Source of the DNA: Collinsella sp. | GTDB taxonomy: Bacteria > Actinomycetota > Coriobacteriia > Coriobacteriales > Coriobacteriaceae | Reading direction: 5' to 3' | DNA length: 64,000 nt | Assembly: GCA_031292915.1 (NCBI GenBank) | Contig: JAUMSH010000058.1 | Span: forward strand, 1 to 64,000 | Part shown: in pieces, positions 1 through 10,119 of the stretch | Position numbering within the stretch: position 1 is the stretch's first letter | How the letters are laid out: each line of letters opens with the position of its first letter | The notes under the pieces: generated by a model | Told to the model about the DNA's origin: nothing | Databases searched by the model: none | What the model saw: only the letters and a program-made list of their open reading frames with translations | Translations under genes and position numbers: made by a program

Positions 1-261
1 ACGCTTCCGCGGGGAGGCGGGCTCGGCGCCCGCGCGCCTCGCGGCGAACGCGGGGCTGCCCTCGCCGTGCGAGCAGTGCATGCGCTCCGCCCGGCCGGGC
101 ATCTCGCGGGCGGTCAGCACGCCCGCCTCCCCCAGCTTGAGCCAAGCATACAGGATGTCCTTGTTCGGGAAAGGCGGCAGGCTCCTGCAGGCGGCGGGGG
201 CGGGCAGGCCGCTCCGGTGGAACTCCCAGAGAATCCCCTCGCGCTCCTCTTTCGTATACAT
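1..261 (-). CDS. Partial IS transposase-like protein (OrfA-type)
   Basis: An open frame of 87 codons begins at ATG 261 and runs off the left edge without a stop. A good ribosome site (AGGAGGGAG) lies a few bases upstream. The protein starts MYTKEEREGILWEFHRSGLP and has a short helical N-terminus resembling the helix-turn-helix first ORF of IS3-like elements, followed by an Arg/Ala-rich stretch. The sequence just upstream holds a 17-base palindrome at 275-291, as expected near an IS end. Assignment to an IS is inferred from this layout and the HTH-like start. The catalytic ORF would lie outside the window. It could instead be an unrelated small DNA-binding protein. Confidence 0.5.
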   Translation of the reverse strand, partial: MYTKEEREGILWEFHRSGLPAPAACRSLPPFPNKDILYAWLKLGEAGVLTAREMPGRAERMHCSHGEGSPAFAARRAGAEPASPRKR

Positions 262-274
262 CGGACTCCCTCCT

Positions 275-291
275 GGACCCAAATTGGGTCC
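275..291. repeat. 17-bp palindrome at probable IS end
   Basis: GGACCCAAATTGGGTCC has 8-bp arms around a single central A and sits 14 bases upstream of the partial transposase-like start. The nearby bases repeat a related word (GGTCCGAGATTTTGTCCGAG). It may be part of an IS terminal inverted repeat or an autoregulatory operator. The other end of the element is not visible. Confidence 0.4.
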
Positions 292-359
292 GAGATTTTG
301 TCCGAGGTCCCGTGCATCCCATTCTGGAAGCGAATTCCGGGTCGCACTTTCCGCAGCCG

Positions 360-719
360 CTACAGCAACGCCTCGGCCCAAGCCGATTCCCTAAAGCCGG
401 GAATCGCAAAGTCGTCGCCCACCAGCAGCGGACGCTTGACCAGCATGCCGTCGGTCGCCAGCAGCTCGTAGCACTCCCGATCCGTCATGCCCGCATCCAG
501 ACGCGCCTTCAGGCCCAGCTCTCGATATTTCATGCCCGACGAATTAAAGAAGCGCCGCACCGGCAGCCCCGAACGAGCAATCCAGGTCGCAAGTTCATCA
601 GCCGTGGGATTGTCCAAAACGATATCGCGATCGATATACTCTACCCCATGTTCGTCCAGCCATGCCTTGGCCTTCTTACAGGTCGAGCACTTGGGATATT
701 CAACAAACAGTACGGTCAT
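360..719 (-). CDS. ArsC/Spx-family thioredoxin-fold protein
   Basis: This 119-residue protein has the N-terminal thioredoxin-like strand and a CSTC motif (FVEYPKCSTCKKAKAWL), followed by the YIDRDIV segment typical of the ArsC/Spx/YffB family. Late in the protein are the KRPLLV and GF segments that bind the cis-proline face in this family. It is the usual length for the family. The start at 719 is preferred because GGAGG lies 8 bases upstream; an upstream in-frame start at 758 lacks a ribosome site. Function within the family (glutathione- or thioredoxin-linked reductase, or RNA polymerase-binding Spx-like regulator) cannot be decided from sequence. It stands alone, next to a probable IS. Confidence 0.85.
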   Translation of the reverse strand: MTVLFVEYPKCSTCKKAKAWLDEHGVEYIDRDIVLDNPTADELATWIARSGLPVRRFFNSSGMKYRELGLKARLDAGMTDRECYELLATDGMLVKRPLLVGDDFAIPGFRESAWAEALL

Positions 720-811
720 GGGAATCCTCCGAATATAGATCGGCCAACGCAGGCACACGCCACACGAGGCGCCTTCGTATGATGGGCCAATTGTAGCCCA
801 CGGGTCACACG

Positions 812-1864
812 CTAAACGAACCGTACCCCGAATCCGCGTTTGATGAACGGCAGCAGCTCCATTGCCTCGGGCGTGATATGGCCCGCAACGTTCATGCGCT
901 CGTCACCGGGAAGATCGACCCGCGCAATCTCAAGCTCGCCTTCGTAGCGCCCATATCCGCTATTGCTCACAGCGATCGACCCCGCCTTTCGCGGCAGGCC
1001 GGCTCCGGCATCCGTCGGCACGGAATCCGGCTTAAGCGTCGTACGTGACTCCTGAGACCTAAAGATGAGGACGCTCGAGTCGGGCCGGTCGTGATGAATC
1101 TGCCCGCGCACATAGGCATAACTGGGCTCAAGCTCGCATTGCAGGTCCACGTATCCGGCGGAAACTTGAGCAAACTGCGCCCAGCCCGCATCGGAAAGAT
1201 CGGGGTCGCCGACCAACACAATATCGCAATCGGCGCCATGTGCAAGCTCAAGCATATTGAGGGCAACCTTTGACGCGCGACCGCGCTGCGCCTCGACCGT
1301 CGGCAGTCCCTCGAATACCGGCCCGCGAACGTTAGCATCACCCGGCACAAAAGCCATGATTTCGAATCCAAGCGCCGCAAGACGAAGATTCACCCGAGCA
1401 ATGTCCTCCAGAGCTAAACCGGTATAAGGCTTGGGGTAAAAATTGTGGCAGGCGGCAAAACGAGTCACATCGGCACCGGCCTCACGCCACGATGCGATTT
1501 CATCAGAACTCACTGTCGATGCATTGACCACAATGCGAAATACACCGGACAGCTCCGCGACCCGCTGGGCGCTAAAGCCATAGTCCAAACGAAGGTATTT
1601 CAACCCCAGATCGCGCAGGTCCTCGATGCGCTCAAGCCCGAGCAAATCGCACGTGCGAGGCCCCACATCGGCAATGAGCGCAATGCCGCGGGCGGAAAGC
1701 AGCGACAGCACATGACGGACCTTATCGGCATACGCCGCTCCCCCATCCTCGGGAATATGCAGCGAGGTGAACGCATAGCGCGCACCCGCCGCGGCACCAC
1801 GCTCAATCGTCCGCTCAATATCCTGCAGAGGGCTGGAAAGATAAATCGAAATACCCGTTTTCAC
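812..1864 (-). CDS. mupG: MupG-family 6-phospho-N-acetylmuramidase (DUF871)
   Basis: The 350-residue protein matches the DUF871/MupG family: an N-terminal TIM-barrel (MKTGISIYLSS... ) and a C-terminal cyclophilin-like domain. In this family the enzyme is a cytoplasmic exo-glycosidase that splits MurNAc-6P-GlcNAc, released from peptidoglycan, into MurNAc-6P and GlcNAc. Its role is strengthened by the neighbours: it is last in an operon with murR, murQ and murP, the same gene set as the Staphylococcus aureus mupG operon. Translation starts at GTG 1864, with AAAGGAG about 9 bases upstream. An intrinsic terminator-like hairpin separates it from murP, so its level may be lower than that of the upstream genes. 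Confidence 0.9.
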   Translation of the reverse strand: MKTGISIYLSSPLQDIERTIERGAAAGARYAFTSLHIPEDGGAAYADKVRHVLSLLSARGIALIADVGPRTCDLLGLERIEDLRDLGLKYLRLDYGFSAQRVAELSGVFRIVVNASTVSSDEIASWREAGADVTRFAACHNFYPKPYTGLALEDIARVNLRLAALGFEIMAFVPGDANVRGPVFEGLPTVEAQRGRASKVALNMLELAHGADCDIVLVGDPDLSDAGWAQFAQVSAGYVDLQCELEPSYAYVRGQIHHDRPDSSVLIFRSQESRTTLKPDSVPTDAGAGLPRKAGSIAVSNSGYGRYEGELEIARVDLPGDERMNVAGHITPEAMELLPFIKRGFGVRFV

Positions 1865-1880
1865 GCTTCAACGCTCCTTT

Positions 1881-1914
1881 AAAAAAGGCCGGCGGAGCAG
1901 CTAGCCCCGCCGGC
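1881..1914 (-). terminator. Hairpin plus T-run between murP and mupG
   Basis: On the minus strand GCCGGCGG pairs with CCGCCGGC (1888-1914), followed by six T residues. It lies in the murP-mupG gap, only 17 bases before the mupG start. It looks like an intrinsic terminator that could act as partial attenuation within the operon. Confidence 0.75.
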
Positions 1915-1981
1915 ACAACCATAACATCAAGAAATCTGCCGCGCGCCGCGAACCCCGAGCAACACGGCTCGCGATATCAAA

Positions 1982-3412
1982 CTACTCGCCAAAGAACTCG
2001 TTGATCTTCTGCTCGTCGACACCGAAGAACCACGTCAGGACAAAGCCGGCGGCATAGGCAAGCAGCATAGCGGCAACGTAGCCGAGCTGCTGGCCAGGAA
2101 CGACGATCAGCAGGCCAAACAGACCGGAAACGCCCTGAGAAACCGTGCCGATGTGAAGCAGCGCCGCGAGCGCGCCGCCAAATCCGGCACCCAGGCAGGC
2201 CGTCACAAACGGACGAACGAGCGGCAGCGTAACAGCATACATCAGAGGCTCTCCCACACCCAGGATTCCAACGGGAATGGACTCTGCGACGTACTTCTTG
2301 AGCTTGGCGTTCTTGGTCTTAAAGTACAGCGCCAAACCGGCACCGACCTGGCCGCCGCCAGCCATCATAAGGATGGGAAGCAGGTAATTGATACCCTTGG
2401 TAGCGCCGTCGGGATCGTTGAGCATAGCGTGGATCGGCGTGAGCGCCTGATGCAGGCCGACGGAAACCAGCGGCAAGAAGCCTGCCGACAGGATATAGCC
2501 GCCCAGGACGCCCAGCTTCTCGAAGATAAAGGTCAAAACGCTAAAGATGGCAGTCGTCAGCCATGCGCCAACCGGCTGGATGACGAGCATCAGAGCAAAG
2601 GCGCCGATGATGAGCACCAGCAGCGGAGACAAGAACGTGTCGAGTGCGTTGGGCATAACCTTGCGAATCTGACGCTCCATCCAGGCAAAAAATGCGCCAG
2701 CGATGAGAGCCGCGATCATGCCGCCCGCTGCGGGGTTGTACTGCGCATTGGTGAGCGGCAGCAGAATGGCAGTGGCAGGATCAGCCGCGCCAGGCGCAAG
2801 CAGGGGCATGGCACTGTTGGCGATACACATCATGCCGGCGATGCCGCCCAGCGCAGCGGAGCCACCAAACTCACGTGCCGCGTTATAGCCCACCAAGATG
2901 GGCAGATAGGCAAACAGGGCCCAGCCCATGGAACGAATGCCCTGGTACCACCACTCGCCTGCAAGCGCGCCTGCCGTCGAGACGTTAATGACGTTGCAGA
3001 TACCGTTGATGAGGCCAGCCGCAATGATGCCGGGAAGCAGGGCGACGAAGACATTGGAAATCTTCTTGAGGAAGGCCTGAACCGGCTTGGACTCGTACTT
3101 GGCCTTCTGCGCGGCCTTGTTTGTGGCCGCAGCGTCAACCACGCTCTCGTCGGCAACGCCTTTCGCAAGGCCGGTGAGCTTGGAGAACTCCTCGAGCACC
3201 TTATTCACCTTGCCCGGACCCAGCACGATCTGCATCGTGTCGTCCTCGACCAGGCCCATTACGCCGTCGAGTGCCTTAATGCCCTCCGTATCGACGTTGC
3301 CCGTGTCTTTGACGGTCACGCGCAGGCGCGTCATGCACGCCGCGTTTGCGAGCACGTTGTCTTTACCGCCCAAAAGGTCCAGCAGCTTTTGAGCCAGCTC
3401 TTTGTTCGTCAT
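1982..3412 (-). CDS. murP: PTS N-acetylmuramic acid transporter, EIIBC
   Basis: This 476-residue protein has an N-terminal EIIB domain of the glucose/sucrose family with its phosphorylated cysteine at residue 26 (NAACMTRLRV), a linker near residue 90, and an EIIC domain of about ten hydrophobic segments. There is no EIIA domain, so a separate EIIA must supply phosphate, as for E. coli MurP. It would import MurNAc or MurNAc-GlcNAc with phosphorylation at C6. The specificity call rests on its place between murQ and mupG; the EIIBC family alone also includes trehalose and sucrose carriers. The start has a strong AGGAGGAG site. Confidence 0.88.
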   Translation of the reverse strand: MTNKELAQKLLDLLGGKDNVLANAACMTRLRVTVKDTGNVDTEGIKALDGVMGLVEDDTMQIVLGPGKVNKVLEEFSKLTGLAKGVADESVVDAAATNKAAQKAKYESKPVQAFLKKISNVFVALLPGIIAAGLINGICNVINVSTAGALAGEWWYQGIRSMGWALFAYLPILVGYNAAREFGGSAALGGIAGMMCIANSAMPLLAPGAADPATAILLPLTNAQYNPAAGGMIAALIAGAFFAWMERQIRKVMPNALDTFLSPLLVLIIGAFALMLVIQPVGAWLTTAIFSVLTFIFEKLGVLGGYILSAGFLPLVSVGLHQALTPIHAMLNDPDGATKGINYLLPILMMAGGGQVGAGLALYFKTKNAKLKKYVAESIPVGILGVGEPLMYAVTLPLVRPFVTACLGAGFGGALAALLHIGTVSQGVSGLFGLLIVVPGQQLGYVAAMLLAYAAGFVLTWFFGVDEQKINEFFGE

Positions 3413-3469
3413 AACTCCTCCTTGTATTGGGTATCTCGTCTGGATGTCATATCAGCTCACGCCGCGCAC

Positions 3470-4393
<924 letters not shown>

Positions 4394-4403
4394 TTCATTC
4401 ACC

Positions 4404-5255
4404 TCATCTTTCCTGTTTCTCGATGTAGTTTTGCTTTATGACATGTGTCGCCCGTTCGTAGTCGCTGGCAACGTAAGCAGCGTACAGGGCATCGACAACC
4501 ATAAGCTGGGCCATACGCGAAGCCATGGCACCGCTGCGGACCAAGGGTTCACTCGCAGCGACGCCGAGCACGGCATCGGCCATGGTGGCAAGCTTGGATG
4601 ATCCATCTACTTTGGTAACGGCCACTACGGGACAGTTGTGGCGTTGAGCCTCGGCGGTGCAGTCCAGCACCTCTTGCGTCAAGCCCGAGTAACTAAAGGC
4701 GATTGCCATATCGCCCTCATGCATGTTCTTGGCACATAAGAGCTGATCATGCCAGTCGTCGTACAGATGGCACTCTTTGTCGACACGCATGAGCTTTTGC
4801 GCCAGGTCGTGCGCGACCAAACGAGAAGCACCAATACCGAACAGATTGACCGCGCGTGCCCGCTTAAGACGGGCCGCGCATCGCTCCAAGACGGTGTAAT
4901 CGAGCGTTCGCGCCGTCGCCTCGATCGTGCGCACGTTGCTTTTCATCACCTTCCCCACGATACGTTCGACGCTGTCATCCATGGAGATGTCCTCGAGGGC
5001 AACGTCTTTTTTGTCATCTAAGAGCGCCAGCTCGGCAATCAGTTCGCGTTGGAACTCCTTGTAGCCCGCAAAACCCAAACGCTTGCAAAAGCGCAAAATG
5101 CTCGAGGGCGAGGAGAACGTGACATCGGCAAGACCGCGGACGGACAGCCCGACCACCTCGTGCGGATGAGCGCTTACATATGCGATGACATTGCGTTCCG
5201 CCGGGCTCGCGCTGAGCTCACGCTCGCGAAGCCGCAAAAGCAATCCGTTTGCCAT
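4404..5255 (-). CDS. murR: MurR/RpiR-family transcriptional regulator
   Basis: The protein has an N-terminal HTH_6 helix-turn-helix (VRGLADVTFSSPSSILRFCKRLGF) and a C-terminal SIS sugar-phosphate domain (NLFGIGASRLVAHDLAQKL, then IAFSYSGLTQEV), the standard RpiR layout at about 283 residues. As first gene of the MurNAc operon it probably senses MurNAc-6P and controls its own operon. The ATG at 5255 is chosen because GGAGG sits 9 bases upstream; the GTG three codons earlier lies inside that ribosome site. The 200-base upstream region contains the imperfect palindrome TTCGTACCGGATACAA at 5297-5312, a weak operator candidate. Confidence 0.93.
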   Translation of the reverse strand: MANGLLLRLRERELSASPAERNVIAYVSAHPHEVVGLSVRGLADVTFSSPSSILRFCKRLGFAGYKEFQRELIAELALLDDKKDVALEDISMDDSVERIVGKVMKSNVRTIEATARTLDYTVLERCAARLKRARAVNLFGIGASRLVAHDLAQKLMRVDKECHLYDDWHDQLLCAKNMHEGDMAIAFSYSGLTQEVLDCTAEAQRHNCPVVAVTKVDGSSKLATMADAVLGVAASEPLVRSGAMASRMAQLMVVDALYAAYVASDYERATHVIKQNYIEKQER

Positions 5256-5459
5256 CTCAAACACCTCCGTTGAGAAGAATTAAAGACCAACGAACGATTC
5301 GTACCGGATACAAACAGCTTTTGCGGTACATTGTGCCGCATCGTGGCGCACAAAGGGCGAGCGTTCTACCGCTCGCCCCTCAAATCCGACCGCTCGGAAA
5401 TACGCGCGACACAAAATAATTCAACAAGGTCGCATTATCGGAAACGGGTTTGTTACCGG

Positions 5460-6041
5460 CTAGCGCCTCGCATGGGCGCCGATCGGCCGAGTCGCATGGC
5501 GCACCAACGCCGCCGTCAGCAATACCAACAGCATGGCAATGACATAGCCCGCAGCATCGAATCCTAAATCGATAACGTCGAAATGCCTGCCGGGAACAAA
5601 GATCTTATGTACCTGATCGCCAACGGAGCAGGCGGCGCAAAAGAGCAATACGGGCACGCAACGGGAGCATACGCTCCACGGACGCCTGGAAAAGCAAACC
5701 ACGACCACCGAGGCGAACAATCCGACGAAGAAAAACTCTACGGTATGGGCAACGCGACGGACGTTCGTGCCCACCCACATGCGAATGGAAGCAAGTCGGC
5801 CAGACCGGACATTCGAGGCAGCCGAATCGGTGCCCCCGGTCATTCCGTTCTCCGTCTGAGCTCCACCCGTGGCATCGACAGCCTGAACGCCCGTAGCCTG
5901 ACCCTCCACCACACGCGCGGTGGACTCGCTCAGCAACGACGTCTCCACCGCATTTTGCTCCGTCAGCACCCAGATGCCCGCCAGCGTTGCAGCGAACAGA
6001 ACGATCGCGGTCCATCCGATTATTTGTTTTACGCGCGCCAA
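5460..6041 (-). CDS. VanZ-family membrane protein
   Basis: A 193-residue membrane protein with an N-terminal membrane segment, an exterior loop of about 60 residues rich in Ser, Gly and Thr, then three more membrane segments. The conserved VanZ features are visible: HTVEFFFVG, then DQVHKIFVPGRHFDVIDLGF, where the family shows DExxQ, a PGR turn and a DV-D motif. VanZ proteins are named for low-level teicoplanin resistance, but most chromosomal members have no proven role. The start is TTG 6041, supported by AAAAGGAGG upstream. It is not in an obvious operon. The long loop between the first two membrane segments is unusual for the family. Confidence 0.8.
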   Translation of the reverse strand: MARVKQIIGWTAIVLFAATLAGIWVLTEQNAVETSLLSESTARVVEGQATGVQAVDATGGAQTENGMTGGTDSAASNVRSGRLASIRMWVGTNVRRVAHTVEFFFVGLFASVVVVCFSRRPWSVCSRCVPVLLFCAACSVGDQVHKIFVPGRHFDVIDLGFDAAGYVIAMLLVLLTAALVRHATRPIGAHARR

Positions 6042-6145
6042 GGGTCAACCTCCTTTTTTGAATATCAGCGAGTGTAGCCCCAAATGGCATCGTCACCGTA
6101 TCAAAATTTGAATCGCAACAGGAAGCGACAAAGCGACGCAAAACC

Positions 6146-6751
6146 CTACCCCGCCTCGCGCATCCAGCGATCGAACGTCCCCACGCACACGCCCAGGCAC
6201 TTTGCTGCCTGGCTGCGGGTAATATCGCCCGCCTCATAGCTATCGCGCACCAGCTCAAACTGAGGAGGGCATGGCTTGCGAGGTCGACCGAAACGGACCC
6301 CTCGCGCCCGCGCCGCTGCAATCCCCTCCGCCTGGCGCCGATGGATATTCTCGCGCTCCACCTGCGCCACGTAGCTCAGCAGCTGCAGCACAATATCAGC
6401 AATCAGGGTGTTAGTCACATCCGGCGCGCCGCTGGCCCTGGCGCGCGTGTCAAGCAATGGCATATCCAACACCACAATGGCAACCCCGAGCACCTTGGTA
6501 ATGCGTCGCCATTCCTCAAGAATCTCGGAGTAATTACGGCCAAGTCGGTCGATAGAAAGCACCACCAGCACGTCCCCGTCTCCCAGGACGTGCAGCAGCT
6601 CGCGATAACGCGGTCGATCGAAGTCCTTGCCGCTCGCATGGTCGGCATAAATATTCGCCGAGCCCACGCCATAGGCGCCCAGCGCATCCAGCTGCCGATT
6701 AAGATTCTGATCGCGCGAACTCACCCGCGCATAACCGTACACCGTCGCCAT
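6146..6751 (-). CDS. Serine recombinase (resolvase/invertase family)
   Basis: A 201-residue small serine recombinase. The N-terminal catalytic domain has YARVSSRDQN with the nucleophilic Ser near residue 10, the LDRLGR motif near residue 67 (as SIDRLGRNYSEIL), and RQAEGIAAARARGVRFGRP before the DNA-binding part. The C-terminus is a Hin-like HTH (RSQAAKCLGVCVGTFDRWM). Such proteins carry out resolution or inversion at short inverted sites. No transposase or invertible segment is adjacent. The start at 6751 is chosen for its GGGGATGAG site; an upstream TTG at 6781 lies inside a repeated palindrome. Confidence 0.88.
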   Translation of the reverse strand: MATVYGYARVSSRDQNLNRQLDALGAYGVGSANIYADHASGKDFDRPRYRELLHVLGDGDVLVVLSIDRLGRNYSEILEEWRRITKVLGVAIVVLDMPLLDTRARASGAPDVTNTLIADIVLQLLSYVAQVERENIHRRQAEGIAAARARGVRFGRPRKPCPPQFELVRDSYEAGDITRSQAAKCLGVCVGTFDRWMREAG

Positions 6752-6770
6752 CTCATCCCCGCTTTCTTGT

Positions 6771-6820
6771 AAACCTGCCAAAAGGGACAGGTTTATTTTG
6801 GTAGGTTTTACCTCTCAAAT
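6771..6820. repeat. Dispersed repeat family 2, copy 1
   Basis: A palindromic unit with arms ACCTGCCAAAA and TTTTGGTAGGT around GGGACAGGTTTA. A second copy (18979-19018) upstream of secA differs at only a few positions. It lies just upstream of the serine recombinase. Downstream, GGGCGGCC (6832) and GGCCGCCC (6897) form another inverted pair before the rnr stop. Confidence 0.7.
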
Positions 6821-6927
6821 AGCAGGTAAGCGGGCGGCCGAGCAGACGGCAAGGTAGTCACGATTCAAATGCGAAGGGCTGTCCCGAAAGGCCGCCCTCC
6901 GCTCCCCCACCATGAGTCGGGATTTGG

Positions 6928-9063
6928 CTAATGGATAAGCTTAAAGTCCAAGTGCCCACGCGTGGTATTGACGCGCGAGACCTCGATAATCACGCGCTGG
7001 CCCAGTTCATAGCGAGTCCCCGTGTCGGCGCCCGTCAGCGTAAGCGCGTCCTCGTCGAACTCGAACCACTCGTTGCCCAGGCTCTTAATTGAAACCAGGC
7101 CCTCGACCTGTGTTAGGTCCAAGCGCACAAAGAGGCCCATGCTGCTAACCCACGAGACGGTTCCGGCATAGCGCTCACCCAGACGGTCCTCATAGTACTG
7201 GGCAATCTTGATCTTTTGCGTCGCATGGCTGGCGGCATCTGCCGCGCGCTCGGCATCGCTACATGCGCGGCAGATCTGCGGCAGAATGCGCGGCAGCGAC
7301 TCGCGCCCTTTGCCGATCAGCCGCGGCGTACGGACCAAGGCGTCCTTGCCGCCGAGCTGCTCATAGGCCAACTGCAGTTTGAGCACGCGGTGCACCACCA
7401 GATCGGGGTAGCGACGGATGGGACTCGTAAAGTGACAGTAGCACGGCGCGGCGAGCGCAAAGTGGCCCTCGTTGCGCGGCTTGTACAGCGCGCGCTGCAT
7501 GCTGCGCAGAAGCAGCGTGTTAACGAGCGGTGCGTTGGCCGTACCGGCGGCAGCATCAACTGCAGCCTGCAGCTCATCGGGGCTCCCCAGGGCAATACCG
7601 GCAGCACGGCGATCGTCGATGATGCCTAGCTGCGCCAGCGCAACGGCGGCACCGTGCAGGCTATCGGGGCTCGGATCCTCATGCACGCGATAGCAGGCCT
7701 CGATGTCACGGTCTGCCAGCCACTCTGCAACGCACTCGTTGGCGAGCAGCATGGCTTCCTCGATAAGCGACGTGGCACACGAACGCTCACGCGCCACAAT
7801 CTGCACGGGTACTCCGTCCTCATCCAAGAGAGCGCGAATCTCGGCCGTGTCAAAATCGACTGAGCCGCGGGCGCGACGAATGCGACGGCGAAGTTCGGCG
7901 AGTTCGTTGGCGGCGACAAGGAAATCGCCGAGGTCGACGTTGTAGCCGCGGGCGGCCCCCTCGCACGCAAGGCCGCGCTCAAGCGCTTCCTCGCGCGAGG
8001 CCTCAGCAGCCGCAACATCCTCGGCCGCACCCTCCAGCACCGAATACTCAACCGCGCCGGCACGCACCAGCAGCGCCTCGGCGCCGTCATAGTCCATACG
8101 CACACGCGAGCGAATCACGCTGGGGTACGGATCGTAATGCCGCACGCGACCCTGCGCATCGAGCTCGATATCGACGGTAAACGCAAGGCGGTCCTCGTCA
8201 GGGCGAAGCGAGCACAGGTCATTGGACAGGCGTTCGGGCAGCATGGGAAGCACGCGATCGGCCAGATACACCGATGTCGTACGATGGCGAGCCTCAAGAT
8301 CGATATGCCCGTCCCAAGCCACATAGTGTGAAACGTCGGCGATATGCACACCCAGCTTGTAGCCACCCTCGGGCGTGCGCTCCAGCGAAATGGCGTCGTC
8401 AAAGTCGCGCGCGTCGACTGGGTCGATCGTGATGACAAAGCGGTCGCGCAGATCGCGGCGGAGCGGGTCCTTAAGCGCCGCGGACACATCGAACGAAAGC
8501 CCCTCGGCCTCGTCCAGCGCGGCCTCGGGATAGCTATCGGTATAGCCGTAACGCGCCATCACATATTGAACGCCCAAATCGGGCGCGTCATCTCCGCCAA
8601 TGCGGCGTTCGATCGTCACGGTACCCGATTCCAGGCGCGTCGGGTAGGTCAAAATACGCGCGACAACAGCATCACCCGGGTGGACACCCAGACGATCCGT
8701 CGAGGTATCCTCGGGCAGAATGAAGAAGTCGGCCTTCAGACGCGAATCGAGCGGCTCGATCACACCGAGCGGACCGGCGGTCTGGTACGTGCCCACCACG
8801 CTTATGGCTGCACGCTCAACTACGCCCTCGATCACGGCGCGCCGCTCACCGTGCGGGCTGTTCTTAATGCTCACGGCAACGGTATCGCCATCCATGATCT
8901 CGCGCTTACCGCGGCCCATGACCTTGTAGTCGCCGTTTTCGGTTACAACGTAGGCGCTATGCTCATGGAGCTGCACGCGCCCGGTCAGGCTCGGACGGCG
9001 TTCGCTGCGCACCGGCCCGCGCTGATTGCGAGCTCCACGCTTATGCTTGTTATTGCGCCCCAT
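6928..9063 (-). CDS. rnr: Ribonuclease R (RNase II/R family exoribonuclease)
   Basis: The 711-residue protein has an N-terminal cold-shock/OB region, the RNB catalytic domain with TIDPVDARDFDDAI (metal-binding aspartates) near residue 215, LPMLPERLSNDLCSL and the SPIRRYPDLVVHR motif, and a C-terminal S1 domain (ERYAGTVSWVSSMGLFVRL). It degrades structured RNA 3' to 5' and takes part in mRNA and rRNA turnover. The basic N-terminus (MGRNNKHKRGARNQRG) is like the charged tails of other RNase R proteins. It usually neighbours smpB and ssrA; neither is seen here, and the ftsEX operon lies immediately upstream. Confidence 0.95.
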   Translation of the reverse strand: MGRNNKHKRGARNQRGPVRSERRPSLTGRVQLHEHSAYVVTENGDYKVMGRGKREIMDGDTVAVSIKNSPHGERRAVIEGVVERAAISVVGTYQTAGPLGVIEPLDSRLKADFFILPEDTSTDRLGVHPGDAVVARILTYPTRLESGTVTIERRIGGDDAPDLGVQYVMARYGYTDSYPEAALDEAEGLSFDVSAALKDPLRRDLRDRFVITIDPVDARDFDDAISLERTPEGGYKLGVHIADVSHYVAWDGHIDLEARHRTTSVYLADRVLPMLPERLSNDLCSLRPDEDRLAFTVDIELDAQGRVRHYDPYPSVIRSRVRMDYDGAEALLVRAGAVEYSVLEGAAEDVAAAEASREEALERGLACEGAARGYNVDLGDFLVAANELAELRRRIRRARGSVDFDTAEIRALLDEDGVPVQIVARERSCATSLIEEAMLLANECVAEWLADRDIEACYRVHEDPSPDSLHGAAVALAQLGIIDDRRAAGIALGSPDELQAAVDAAAGTANAPLVNTLLLRSMQRALYKPRNEGHFALAAPCYCHFTSPIRRYPDLVVHRVLKLQLAYEQLGGKDALVRTPRLIGKGRESLPRILPQICRACSDAERAADAASHATQKIKIAQYYEDRLGERYAGTVSWVSSMGLFVRLDLTQVEGLVSIKSLGNEWFEFDEDALTLTGADTGTRYELGQRVIIEVSRVNTTRGHLDFKLIH

Positions 9064-9140
9064 GGCGCCTCCTAACTATCGATTGCGAACTCCAAAGAGT
9101 CTACCCAAATGATTCGCTTTCCTGCCGTCCCCTAGGGATC

Positions 9141-9174
9141 AAAAAACGGGCCGCCCCATAAGAGACGACCCGTT
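9141..9174 (-). terminator. Intrinsic terminator after ftsX
   Basis: On the minus strand AACGGGTCG pairs with CGGCCCGTT (one G-T pair) and is followed by a run of six T. It lies 25 bases past the ftsX stop and separates ftsEX from rnr. Confidence 0.85.
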
Positions 9175-9198
9175 GGAAGGGGTGAATTCCAGGCATGC

Positions 9199-10119
9199 TT
9201 ACACGCGCAGGTAGCGGCGCATGGCGATGGCAGAACCAAAGAGACCGATAATCACGCCGACCAGAATCAGCGCAGCATAGGTCACCAGGTAGTACTGCAT
9301 CGGCAGGGCAAACGACATCCAGCCGATGCTCTCCTGCAGACGCGGAATCATCAAATTGCGCAGCAGCTCCAGAACGCCGATGGAAAGCAGCGAGCCCAAA
9401 ATGGCCTGCAGCACGCCCTCGGTGATAAACGGGCCGCGAATGAAGCCGTTGCTGGCGCCGACCAGACGCATAATCGCAATCTCACGACGACGCGCCGTGA
9501 TGGACAGGCGAATCGTGTTGTTGATGAAGATGAATGCGATAAAGGTCAGAAGGCCAACGAGCACCACGGCGGCGATGCGGATGTAGTTGGTCACCTGGAA
9601 CAGGCGGCTCACTTCCTCCTGGCCGTACAGCACGCTCGCGTTGACGTCGCCGTCATCCGCGATCTTCTGGAAATCGGCATCCTTCTTGAGCTTCTTGGCC
9701 GTGCTCTCGACCTGAGACGGATCGTCCATCTCAATCGCAAACGAGGCGGGCAGCGGGTTCTGGCCGTCGAGCGCGCTCATGGTGGCGTCGGCGTTACCCG
9801 ACATCTTGCTCGTATACTCGGCCAGTGCGTCGTCCTTGTCCTTATAGGTCACGGACTTGACGTTATTCCACGTCTTAAGCTCGGCCTCAAAAGCCTGAAC
9901 ATCGGCCTGATCGGCGTCATCACTAATGAACGCGTTGATGACAACCTGATCCTCGACGGTGCCGATCACGGAGTTCAGCATCGCGGAGCCCATGATGAAC
10001 AGGCCGATGATAAACAGCGAAAGGAAGATCGTGATGACGGCGCCGAGCGAGGTAGTCCAGTTACGGAAGAAGTGGCTGATTGCCTCTTTGAAGGAGTAGC
10101 CCACGTTAGTTGGTGCCAT
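9199..10119 (-). CDS. ftsX: Cell division protein FtsX
   Basis: A 306-residue membrane protein with the FtsX layout: a cytoplasmic N-terminus (YSFKEAISHFFRNWTTS), TM1, an extracytoplasmic domain of about 150 residues, and three C-terminal membrane segments ending in a cytosolic tail. The coupling-helix region contains ARRREIAIMRLVGAS. With FtsE it forms the complex that activates peptidoglycan hydrolases at the division septum. Its start overlaps the ftsE stop by 14 bases, indicating translational coupling. Length matches Gram-positive FtsX proteins. Confidence 0.95.
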   Translation of the reverse strand: MAPTNVGYSFKEAISHFFRNWTTSLGAVITIFLSLFIIGLFIMGSAMLNSVIGTVEDQVVINAFISDDADQADVQAFEAELKTWNNVKSVTYKDKDDALAEYTSKMSGNADATMSALDGQNPLPASFAIEMDDPSQVESTAKKLKKDADFQKIADDGDVNASVLYGQEEVSRLFQVTNYIRIAAVVLVGLLTFIAFIFINNTIRLSITARRREIAIMRLVGASNGFIRGPFITEGVLQAILGSLLSIGVLELLRNLMIPRLQESIGWMSFALPMQYYLVTYAALILVGVIIGLFGSAIAMRRYLRV

